Translations under genes and position numbers: made by a program
In this document: positions 35,504 to 43,027 of the stretch, piece after piece
Layout of the letters: every line of letters begins with the position of its first letter
How positions within the stretch are numbered: position 1 is the stretch's first letter
The notes under the pieces: generated by a model
Told to the model about the DNA's origin: nothing
Databases searched by the model: none
Seen by the model: only the letters and a program-made list of their open reading frames with translations
From: a virus
IMG/VR virus record: IMGVR_UViG_3300030102_007626
Coordinates: 1-64,000 of that record
Strand: one strand, 5' to 3'
DNA: 64,000 nt

Positions 35504-36331
35504 ATGAATCTAGATGCAATCAAGAAAAAACTTGACACATTACAACAATCTTCTAATAATGGAAGTAACAAAGCTGACTACCCTCAGCTGAAAAAATTTA
35601 AACCCTCTGTAGGTAAACAAACAGTAAGAGTTGTACCATTTAAGTACAATAAGGATTATCCTTTTACTGAAATGAAATTTTATTATAACATTGGTAAGTT
35701 TAGAATGCTTGCTTCTCCTTTAAATTGGGATGAAAAAGACCCAATTGCTGAGTTTGCAAAGCAACTTAGAGGTACTAATGATAAGGAAAATTGGCGTTTA
35801 GCTAAAAAACTAGACCCTAAAACTCGTATATTTGTCCCTGTAGTTGTTAGAGGACAAGAATCAGAAGGAGTTCAAATGTGGGAATTTGGAAAATTAATTT
35901 ATGAAGCATTCCTAAATTTAGCTGCTGATGAAGAAGTAGGTGATTTTACAGATATTGTAAATGGTAGAGATATTAAACTAGTTACTACTGGTCCTGATAC
36001 TAATGGTACTAAATATAATGCTACTACAATTTCACCATCAATGAAACAAACCCCTTTATCAACTGATAAAGCACAAGTTGAAACGTTTTTAAATGATCAA
36101 CAAAATCCTAAAGAAACATTCCGTCCACTTCCATTTGATACTCTTAAAGGTGCTCTTCAAGAATGGTTATCACCTGAAGAAGATGAAGAAGGAGAAATTT
36201 CATCTGAACCCCCTGTAGGATTTGATGATGAAAAACCTGAATCAAACTATAGTCTTTCTACTAAAAAGAAAGAAACTAAAGTAGATAAGTTTGATGAAAT
36301 GTTTGATAAAGAAGACGATTTACCATTTTAA
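35504..36331 (+). CDS. 32: Single-stranded DNA-binding protein (T4 gp32-like)
   Basis: The 275-aa protein coats single-stranded DNA in replication and recombination. The N-terminal basic region, FKPSVGKQTVRVVPFKYNKD and FGKLIYEAFLNLAADEEVGD match gp32. There is not one Cys, so the gp32 zinc site (His-Cys3) is absent. The C-terminal 60 residues are acidic and end EDDLPF, very like the DDDIPF tip of bacterial SSB, which recruits host repair enzymes. It is followed 10 nt later by uvsX. It has its own early-type promoter. Confidence 0.88.
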   Translation: MNLDAIKKKLDTLQQSSNNGSNKADYPQLKKFKPSVGKQTVRVVPFKYNKDYPFTEMKFYYNIGKFRMLASPLNWDEKDPIAEFAKQLRGTNDKENWRLAKKLDPKTRIFVPVVVRGQESEGVQMWEFGKLIYEAFLNLAADEEVGDFTDIVNGRDIKLVTTGPDTNGTKYNATTISPSMKQTPLSTDKAQVETFLNDQQNPKETFRPLPFDTLKGALQEWLSPEEDEEGEISSEPPVGFDDEKPESNYSLSTKKKETKVDKFDEMFDKEDDLPF

Positions 36332-36341
36332 ATAAAGTTAT

Positions 36342-37418
36342 ATGCCAAGAAAAAGAAAATCACTGTCTGAAGCAGTAGATAAGGAACTAAAATCTAGTTT
36401 TAATTTAAATAGTTTTAAAAATAAAAAGGGTTTAGCATCTAATGTAAAATTTAAAGCACAAGACTGGGTACCACTTTCACCGGCATTTCAAGAAGTTACA
36501 TCAGTACCAGGAATACCTTTAGGCCATATTGTTTTACTTAGAGGACATTCAGATACAGGAAAAACTACCGCGCTACTCGAGGCAGCAGTTGCTGCTCAAA
36601 AGCGTGGTATACTACCTGTTTTTATCATTACAGAAATGAAATGGTCATGGGAACATGCTAAAATGATGGGTTTTGAAGTTAATGAAATATTTGATGAAGA
36701 AACAGGTGAGTTAATTGATTATGAAGGTCAATTTCTTTATGTTGATAGAGAAACTATTAACACAATTGAAGATGTTGCTGCGTTTATTTTAGATTTAATG
36801 GATGAACAAAAGAAAGGTAATTTACCATATGATCTTTTATTTTTATGGGATTCAATTGGTTCTGTACCTTGTGAAATGTCTGTTAAATCAAACAAAAATA
36901 ATAATGAATGGAACGCAGGTGCTATGTCAACTCAATTTGGAAATAATGTTAATCAGCGTATTACATTATCACGTAAAGAAAGCTCAAAATACACGAATAC
37001 TTTAGTTTGTGTCAATAAAGTTTGGGCAGCTAAACCTGTTGTACCTATGGGACAACCTAAATTAATGAATAAAGGAGGATTTGCAATGTGGTTTGACGCT
37101 ACATTTGTAGTAACATTTGGAAATATTGCAGACTCTGGTACTTCAAAATTAAAAGCTATCAAAGATGGTAAACAAGTAGAATTTGCTAAACGAACAAATT
37201 TACAAATTGATAAAAACCATATTAATGGTATACAATCTAGAGGAAGAATTATAATGACTCCTCATGGATTTATTACAGATACAGATAAAGATTTAAAGAA
37301 GTATAAAGAATCACAAGCAGAAGAATGGAGACACGTGTTAGGAGGAGGAGACTTTAATATAATTGAAGAAAATTCCGATACTTCACAAGTTGAATCCTTT
37401 ATAAACGAACCAGAATAA
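36342..37418 (+). CDS. uvsX: UvsX RecA-like recombinase
   Basis: The 358-aa strand-exchange protein. Walker A is GHSDTGKT (residues 68-75), and the Walker B region is YDLLFLWDSIGSV. SGTSKLKAIKDGKQ and KNHINGIQSRGRIIMTPHG are also typical of UvsX. T4 UvsX is 391 aa. It works with gp32 in recombination-dependent replication, and the two are adjacent here as part of one operon. An acidic C-terminal tail is present. Confidence 0.92.
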   Translation: MPRKRKSLSEAVDKELKSSFNLNSFKNKKGLASNVKFKAQDWVPLSPAFQEVTSVPGIPLGHIVLLRGHSDTGKTTALLEAAVAAQKRGILPVFIITEMKWSWEHAKMMGFEVNEIFDEETGELIDYEGQFLYVDRETINTIEDVAAFILDLMDEQKKGNLPYDLLFLWDSIGSVPCEMSVKSNKNNNEWNAGAMSTQFGNNVNQRITLSRKESSKYTNTLVCVNKVWAAKPVVPMGQPKLMNKGGFAMWFDATFVVTFGNIADSGTSKLKAIKDGKQVEFAKRTNLQIDKNHINGIQSRGRIIMTPHGFITDTDKDLKKYKESQAEEWRHVLGGGDFNIIEENSDTSQVESFINEPE

Positions 37419-37425
37419 AAGTTAT

Positions 37426-38454
37426 ATGAAAAAAGACCTTCTAAATCTCCTAGATAATATTCAAGAAACAGGAGTAAAATTGCCACAACCTGAAAGATAT
37501 ATGCTTATCGACGGCCTAAATCTATTTTTTAGAAATTTTAGTGTTATAAGAGCTGTCAACCCCGATGGAGCACATATTGGGGGTTTAGGAGGATTTTTTC
37601 GTTCATTAGGTTTTTTAATTAAACAAATTCAACCAACTCAAGTATATGTTGTGTTTGATGGGGTTGGTTCTTCTAATAATAGAAAAAATATTATTCCTGA
37701 ATATAAATCTAATAGAAATATTAATAGAATTACTAATTGGGATATATTTGATAATATAGAAGAAGAAGATCAAGCTAAAGTTGATCAAATTACTAGAATA
37801 ATTCAATATTTAAAAACATTACCTGTAAAGACTATTTCAATTGATAAAGTAGAAGCAGATGATATTATAGCTTATTTAGCTCAAACATTACCTACTAAAC
37901 CTGATGATAGAGCTTTTATAGTATCTAGTGATAAAGATTATCTTCAATTAGTTGATAATAATACTGTTGTTTATAGACCAATAGAAAAAGAATTTTATGT
38001 AGAACAAACAGTAAAAGATAAATTTAAAGTTACTCCACATAATTTTTTATTATATAAACTATTAATGGGAGATAATTCAGATGGTATACCGGGTATAAAA
38101 GGATTAGGACTTAAAAAGTTATATAAATTATTCCCTGAACTTACAGAAAAAAACATGTCTTTTAATGATTTACTTAATTTATGTGAAAACAAATTAAAAA
38201 GTCATATAATATATGCTCGTGTTTTACATGACATAGAATTATTAGAAAATAAATATAAGGTTATGGATCTATCAAACCCTATGATAGATGATAAGGATAA
38301 AATATTTATAGATAAATTTGTAGAAAATACACCTATAAATTATTTACCTTCACAATTTATAGAAATGTATCAACAAGATCAACTTGGAGGTTTAATAAGA
38401 AATGTTGATATATGGATTAAAGAAGTTTTTGAAAATTTGTTGGAAAACAAATAA
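37426..38454 (+). CDS. rnh: 5'-3' exonuclease / RNase H (T4 Rnh-like, FEN family)
   Basis: The 342-aa flap endonuclease that removes RNA primers from Okazaki fragments. PIN-like domain motifs are MLIDGLNLFFRNF (first Asp), YVVFDGVGSSNNRKNI, DKVEADDIIAYLAQ and SSDKDYLQLV. A helix-hairpin-helix follows in GDNSDGIPGIKGLGLKKLYK. T4 RNase H is 305 aa. It lies in the replication operon between uvsX and gp41. Confidence 0.9.
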   Translation: MKKDLLNLLDNIQETGVKLPQPERYMLIDGLNLFFRNFSVIRAVNPDGAHIGGLGGFFRSLGFLIKQIQPTQVYVVFDGVGSSNNRKNIIPEYKSNRNINRITNWDIFDNIEEEDQAKVDQITRIIQYLKTLPVKTISIDKVEADDIIAYLAQTLPTKPDDRAFIVSSDKDYLQLVDNNTVVYRPIEKEFYVEQTVKDKFKVTPHNFLLYKLLMGDNSDGIPGIKGLGLKKLYKLFPELTEKNMSFNDLLNLCENKLKSHIIYARVLHDIELLENKYKVMDLSNPMIDDKDKIFIDKFVENTPINYLPSQFIEMYQQDQLGGLIRNVDIWIKEVFENLLENK

Positions 38455-38469
38455 AATATTTTTACATTT
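38440..38469 (+). promoter_or_regulatory. Early promoter candidate, TTG-N20-TACATTT
   Basis: TTG (38440-38442, inside the end of the rnh gene), 20 nt, TACATTT (38463-38469), 17 nt before the helicase ATG. TAnnTTT fits the Bacteroidota -7 element. Confidence 0.55.
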
Positions 38470-38486
38470 AAATAAAAGTTATAAAA

Positions 38487-39845
38487 ATGACGTTAAAATC
38501 AATTGACGAATACGGATCAGTCTTTCAAATGAAGGTTATTTCTTCATTGTTAACACATAAGAATTTTTTACAAAATATAAATGATGTTTTAGATAGTGAA
38601 TATTTTACCAACCCAGCACATAAATGGATTATAAATGAAATATTAGATTATTACGAAAAATATCATACTACTATTTCAATGGATATTTTAAAAGTTGAAA
38701 TGAAAAAAGTAGAAAATGAAGTACTTCAAGTTTCAATTAGAGAACAGTTACGTGAAGCATATAAAGCAGATATAGAAGATTTAACTTATGTTCAAGAAGA
38801 ATTTTCTGCATTTTGTAAAAATCAACAACTTAAAAAAGCACTATTAAATAGCGTAGATTTACTTAAAGCAGGTGATTATGATTCTATAAAGTTTATGATT
38901 GAAGCAGCTATGAAAGCTGGTCAAGATAAAAATATAGGACATGAATATAGAAAAGACGTAGAGTCTAGATATAGAGAAGACCATAGAACAATTGTTCCAA
39001 CTCCTTGGGAACCTATAAATCAATTAATACAAGGTGGTTTAGGTAATGGTGATTTAGGATTAATATTTGGTAATCCTGGAGGAGGTAAATCTTGGACATT
39101 AGTTGCTTTAGGAGGATTTGCTGTTAAATTAGGTTATAATGTAATCCATTATACTTTAGAACTAAGTGAATCATATACAGGAAGACGATATGACGCTTAT
39201 TTTACTAGTATAGCTGTAGATAATCTAGAAAAACATAAAACTAAAGTAGAAGAAGTAGTACCTGAACTCCCAGGTGAATTAATAATTAAAGAATATCCTA
39301 TGGGTAAAACTACTATGTCTACAATAGAAGCCCATATTAAAAAAGTTACTGATTTAGGAATTAAACCTGATTTAATTCTTATTGACTATATTGACCTTCT
39401 TTCAACAAAAAAGAAAAATGTTGATCGTAAAGGAGAAATAGATGATATTTATACTAGTACAAAAGGATTAGCAAGACAGTTAAACATACCTATTTGGTCA
39501 GTTTCACAAGTAAATCGTGCAGGTGCTAAAGATAATGTCATAGAAGGAGACAAAGCAGCTGGTAGTTACGATAAAATGATGATTACAGATTTGTCTATAT
39601 CCTTATCAAGAAAAAAAGAAGATAAAGTAAACGGAACAGGAAGATTTCACATTATGAAAAATCGATATGGGATGGATGGCCTTACTTACCAAGTTGGTGT
39701 TGACACAACTATTGGGAAAATAGAGATTGGAGATGTTTATGATGATGAAGCTGATACTGTTACACCTGGCTCTTCAAGTTATAATACTGTTGACGACTTA
39801 GATCGTCAAATGCTGAAAAACAAATTTTTTGAATTAAACACTTAA
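38487..39845 (+). CDS. 41: Replicative DNA helicase (T4 gp41-like, DnaB family)
   Basis: The 452-aa hexameric helicase. Walker A is GNPGGGKS (residues 195-202), and Walker B is in PDLILIDYIDLLS. The N-terminal helical domain and KSIDEYGSVFQMKVISSLLT resemble phage gp41. IWSVSQVNRAGAKDNVIEG and GRFHIMKNRYGMDG are typical DnaB-family arginine-containing motifs. T4 gp41 is 475 aa. No primase (gp61) gene is present in the window. Confidence 0.92.
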   Translation: MTLKSIDEYGSVFQMKVISSLLTHKNFLQNINDVLDSEYFTNPAHKWIINEILDYYEKYHTTISMDILKVEMKKVENEVLQVSIREQLREAYKADIEDLTYVQEEFSAFCKNQQLKKALLNSVDLLKAGDYDSIKFMIEAAMKAGQDKNIGHEYRKDVESRYREDHRTIVPTPWEPINQLIQGGLGNGDLGLIFGNPGGGKSWTLVALGGFAVKLGYNVIHYTLELSESYTGRRYDAYFTSIAVDNLEKHKTKVEEVVPELPGELIIKEYPMGKTTMSTIEAHIKKVTDLGIKPDLILIDYIDLLSTKKKNVDRKGEIDDIYTSTKGLARQLNIPIWSVSQVNRAGAKDNVIEGDKAAGSYDKMMITDLSISLSRKKEDKVNGTGRFHIMKNRYGMDGLTYQVGVDTTIGKIEIGDVYDDEADTVTPGSSSYNTVDDLDRQMLKNKFFELNT

Positions 39846-39859
39846 TACTTTACTAAATT

Positions 39860-41722
39860 ATGACAAACCTTGACACCCCACAGAAAATCTTTTCAGATAT
39901 TGTTGTGTATAACAAATACTCAAAATATTTACCTGAAAAACAAAGAAGAGAAACTTGGGAAGAGTTAGTAACTAGGAATAAAAATATGCATAAAGAAAAA
40001 TTTCCTATGTTACAAAATGAAATTGAAGATCTTTATAAACTAGTTTATGATAAAAAAGTTCTTCCTTCTATGAGAAGTCTTCAATTTGCTGGAAAGCCTA
40101 TTGGCATAAATAATTCTAGAATATTTAATTGTTCTTATTTACCAATTGAAAATTGGGTAGCTTTTAGTGAAACAATGTTTTTATTACTTTCAGGGTGTGG
40201 AGTTGGATATTCAGTACAAAAACACCATGTTGAAAAACTACCAGAAATAAAAAGGCCTACTAAAACAAGAAGATTTTTAGTTGGGGATTCAATAGAAGGT
40301 TGGGCTGATGCTGTAAAAGTATTAATGAAAAGTTATTTTGGTATTTCAAATTCAAGACCTAAATTTGATTTTAGAGATATTAGACCAAAAGGAGCAGAAT
40401 TAATTACAGTAGGAGGAAAAGCCCCAGGACCAGAACCATTAAAAGAGTGTTTATTTCAAATACAAAAAGTACTTGATAGAAAAAAAGATGGTGAACAATT
40501 AAAACCAATTGAAGTCCATGATATTATTTGTCATATAGCTGATGCTGTACTATCAGGTGGAATTAGAAGAGCAGCATTAATTTCATTGTTTGATCTACAT
40601 GATGAAGAAATGTTAACATGTAAATATGGGAACTGGTGGGAAAATAACCCACAAAGAGGTAGGGCTAATAATTCAGCTGTTACTATTCGTTCAAAAGTTA
40701 GAAAAAAAGACTTTTTTAGTCTTTGGGAAAAAATAGTAGCAAGTAATTCTGGGGAACCTGGAATATATTTTTCAAATGATAAAGATTGGGGAACTAACCC
40801 ATGCTGTGAAATTGCTTTACGTCCTTATCAATTTTGTAATCTTACAGAAGTAAATGTATCAAATATTGAATCACAAGAAGATTTAAATACTAGAGTAAAA
40901 GCCGCTTCTTTTTTAGGTACTTTGCAAGCAAGTTATACTGATTTTCATTATTTAAGAGATATATGGAATAAAACAACAGAAAGAGATGCTTTGTTAGGTG
41001 TTGGAATGACAGGAATAGGTTCAGGAAAAGTTTTAAAATATAATTTAAAAGAAGCAGCTGAAGAAGCTAAGAAAACAAATGAAGAGATTGCTAGTATTAT
41101 AGGTGTTAATAAAGCTGCTAGAGTTACAACAGTAAAACCATCAGGAACTAGTTCATTAGTATTAGGTACTTCATCTGGTATTCACGCTTGGCATAATGAT
41201 TATTATATTCGTAGAATGAGATTAGGTAAAAATGAAGCTTTATATCAATATTTAGCAAAACATCATCCTGAATTAGTAGAAGATGATTTCTTTAAACCAA
41301 CTATACAAGCAGTAATTTCTATCCCTCAAAAATCACCTAAAGGTTCAATTTTAAGAACAGAATCAGCAATTGATTTACTTGAAAGAACTAAGAAATTTAA
41401 TATGGAATGGGTAAAAGAAGGGCATAGAAAAGGAGACAACACAAATAACGTATCTGCTACTATATCAGTTAAACAAGAGGAATGGGAAAAAGTAGGACAA
41501 TGGATGTGGGAAAATAGAAAAACATTTAATGGTTTATCTGTTCTACCTTATGATAATGGTAGTTATACACAAGCTCCTTTTGAAGACATTACTGAAGAAA
41601 AATATAATAAAATGAAGGGTCATTTAAATAATATTGATTTAACTCTAATCAAAGAAACTACAGACGAAACAGACTTAAATGGTCAAGTTGCTTGTGCTGG
41701 AGGTGCTTGTGAAGTAATGTAG
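39860..41722 (+). CDS. nrdJ: Class II (adenosylcobalamin-dependent) ribonucleotide reductase, monomeric type
   Basis: The 620-aa enzyme reduces ribonucleotides to deoxyribonucleotides with a B12 cofactor, without oxygen. The residues match the Lactobacillus RTPR type. The thiyl Cys is in NPCCEIAL (C315 by alignment, with E317), the redox pair is C91 (FNCSYLP) and C326 (FCNLTEVN), and the C-terminal shuttle pair is in CAGGACEVM with the same five-residue spacing. PSGTSSLVLGTSSGIHAWHN is a family signature. Being monomeric and B12-dependent, it depends on host-supplied cobalamin. No late-type box precedes it; it belongs to the early region. Confidence 0.93.
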   Translation: MTNLDTPQKIFSDIVVYNKYSKYLPEKQRRETWEELVTRNKNMHKEKFPMLQNEIEDLYKLVYDKKVLPSMRSLQFAGKPIGINNSRIFNCSYLPIENWVAFSETMFLLLSGCGVGYSVQKHHVEKLPEIKRPTKTRRFLVGDSIEGWADAVKVLMKSYFGISNSRPKFDFRDIRPKGAELITVGGKAPGPEPLKECLFQIQKVLDRKKDGEQLKPIEVHDIICHIADAVLSGGIRRAALISLFDLHDEEMLTCKYGNWWENNPQRGRANNSAVTIRSKVRKKDFFSLWEKIVASNSGEPGIYFSNDKDWGTNPCCEIALRPYQFCNLTEVNVSNIESQEDLNTRVKAASFLGTLQASYTDFHYLRDIWNKTTERDALLGVGMTGIGSGKVLKYNLKEAAEEAKKTNEEIASIIGVNKAARVTTVKPSGTSSLVLGTSSGIHAWHNDYYIRRMRLGKNEALYQYLAKHHPELVEDDFFKPTIQAVISIPQKSPKGSILRTESAIDLLERTKKFNMEWVKEGHRKGDNTNNVSATISVKQEEWEKVGQWMWENRKTFNGLSVLPYDNGSYTQAPFEDITEEKYNKMKGHLNNIDLTLIKETTDETDLNGQVACAGGACEVM

Positions 41723-41724
41723 TT

Positions 41725-41820
41725 ATGAGACATGATGATTGGATAACAAGATTGTATTATAATCTAGATATTTCGCACTTGCCTATAGAGTCCTCTTATT
41801 TTACTTATATTTATAATTAA
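41725..41820 (+). CDS. Possible 31-aa micro-ORF after nrdJ
   Basis: ATG at 41725, 2 nt after the nrdJ stop, with an AGTTATG context seen at other early starts. It reads 31 codons (starting MRHDDWITRLYYNLDISHL) to a stop at 41818-41820. The last codons overlap the late box at 41808. No homologue is recognised. It may be a real small protein or chance. Confidence 0.35.
   Translation: MRHDDWITRLYYNLDISHLPIESSYFTYIYN
41808..41816 (+). promoter_or_regulatory. Late-promoter-like box TATTTATAA
   Basis: Exact box, 13 nt before the ATG at 41830. Confidence 0.58.
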
Positions 41821-41829
41821 ATTGTCTAA

Positions 41830-42342
41830 ATGCTTAAATTGAAAGATATATTACTTGAAGTATTACAAGATATAACTCCTCAATTTCAAAACATATCTAA
41901 ATATAACGGTACCCCTCTTGATACTATGTATGATTTTGGAGGATCAGATTATGTTAGTGTTAATCCTGAAAGTAAGGGTATTAAAAATATAATAGTAGTA
42001 GACATAGTAGACCCTTATATAGAGGATTTTGAAGATAAAAATATCTATTTTATTAAAAAAAATTTATTTGTTCCTGTTAATTTACCAACACAAGCTAAAG
42101 AAATCCAAGCTAATAAACTAATAAGATATGCAGGCAATAAAGAAGATATTATTATAGATAATATAGATAAACACCTTATAAAAGGAGGGATTCTTCGTAT
42201 TTTTGAAGACTCAGATGAAGATGATAATTATGATTCATTAATGTTAAGAATAATAGAAAAATTTAAATTAAAAGGGTATAGTGTTATTAAAATTGATGGT
42301 ATTAACTATGGAGATGTAGAATTAGCTATTTTAAAAAAATAA
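41830..42342 (+). CDS. Late protein with capsid-targeting-like N-terminus
   Basis: The 170-aa protein begins MLKLKDILLEVLQD, where ILLE/V fits the T4 prohead-protease site L/I-x-E. The rest includes an alternating helix and strand pattern (RYAGNKEDIIIDNIDKHLIK followed by GGILRIFEDSDED), vaguely like a Rossmann or methyltransferase fold, but no SAM motif is clear. A late-type box precedes it even though it follows an early gene, which supports a packaged virion protein. The function is unknown. Confidence 0.5.
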   Translation: MLKLKDILLEVLQDITPQFQNISKYNGTPLDTMYDFGGSDYVSVNPESKGIKNIIVVDIVDPYIEDFEDKNIYFIKKNLFVPVNLPTQAKEIQANKLIRYAGNKEDIIIDNIDKHLIKGGILRIFEDSDEDDNYDSLMLRIIEKFKLKGYSVIKIDGINYGDVELAILKK

Positions 42343-42373
42343 TTAGTAATATGTATAATCAAAAATAATAAGT

Positions 42374-42658
42374 ATGGAAAATGTAAAAATTGCTTTATTA
42401 ATAGTTTTATCATATGTTAAAGAAGCTTTTAAATGGATTGGAAGAAAAATTAAAAGTTTTTTTGTATGGGTATTTAGTAAAACAACTATTGATGAGAAAG
42501 TTATAGAAGTTGCAGAAGAAATATCTGATCGTGCAAAAACTGTAAAAGAAGAATTAAAAGACGTAAAAAAAGCTCTTGGTAATGTTGTAGAACAATCAAA
42601 AGACGTAGCGGGAGCAGTGAAAGGTAAAAAAAGAAGAGGTAGACCTAAAAAATCTTAA
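42374..42658 (+). CDS. Small protein with hydrophobic N-terminus and AT-hook-like C-terminus
   Basis: The 94-aa protein has a hydrophobic or amphipathic stretch (VKIALLIVLSYVKEAFKWIG), a coiled-coil middle (EVAEEISDRAKTVKEELKDV) and a basic tail KKRRGRPKKS with the GRP core of an AT-hook, which binds the minor groove of AT-rich DNA. A terminator follows. This combination could tether DNA to the membrane or the capsid interior. No family is recognised. Two other proteins in the window share the RGRP motif. Confidence 0.5.
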   Translation: MENVKIALLIVLSYVKEAFKWIGRKIKSFFVWVFSKTTIDEKVIEVAEEISDRAKTVKEELKDVKKALGNVVEQSKDVAGAVKGKKRRGRPKKS

Positions 42659-42679
42659 ATAGCTATTTATATTTTATTT

Positions 42680-42707
42680 AAAAGGTGTACGTTTGTATAC
42701 CTTTTTT
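42680..42707 (+). terminator. Intrinsic terminator before lysis operon
   Basis: AAAAGGTGTAC pairs with GTATACCTTTT (11-bp stem with one G-U pair) across a GTTT loop, followed by a run of T. A late-type box begins at 42709. Confidence 0.9.
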
Positions 42708-42708
42708 A

Positions 42709-42717
42709 TATTTATAC
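42709..42717 (+). promoter_or_regulatory. Late-promoter-like box TATTTATAC before lysis operon
   Basis: Variant box immediately after the terminator, 10 nt before the ATG at 42728. Another TATTTATAT lies upstream at 42664. Confidence 0.48.
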
Positions 42718-42727
42718 CTGATAATTA

Positions 42728-43027
42728 ATGTTTTATTTTAAAAAGTTTTTTATGAAAATTTATAATTATATAAAAAATAGGATTATGGCTTTTAAAGACA
42801 TGTTTAAAGACAAAAATGATGTAAATGAAAAAAATGTTATAGGATTTTTATCATTTGCAGTGATGGTATTATTTGCTGTTGCTGACCTAATAACAGGATA
42901 TTTAGGTAAAGACTTAGTAGTTCAAGAATTTATTTATAATTCTTTTTTAGTAATTACTTTAGGATGTTTTGGTATAGCAGGAGTTGAAAAAATATTTTCT
43001 AAAAAAAATAACGAAGAAGAAGTATGA
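42728..43027 (+). CDS. Small two-TM membrane protein, holin candidate
   Basis: The 99-aa protein has an N-terminal basic amphipathic region and two hydrophobic segments (VIGFLSFAVMVLFAVADLIT at about residues 37-56, and FIYNSFLVITLGCFGIAGVE at about 68-88), with a charged C-terminus. This matches the size and topology of class II holins. Internal ATGs at 42752 and 42785 are alternative starts. It heads the operon that ends with the endolysin. Its stop overlaps the next start (ATGA). Confidence 0.55.
   Translation: MFYFKKFFMKIYNYIKNRIMAFKDMFKDKNDVNEKNVIGFLSFAVMVLFAVADLITGYLGKDLVVQEFIYNSFLVITLGCFGIAGVEKIFSKKNNEEEV

Noticed and set aside
42931-42939. TATTTATAA inside the holin-like gene
   Set aside because: It lies inside a coding sequence with no start codon soon after; it shows that the box also occurs by chance in AT-rich DNA.
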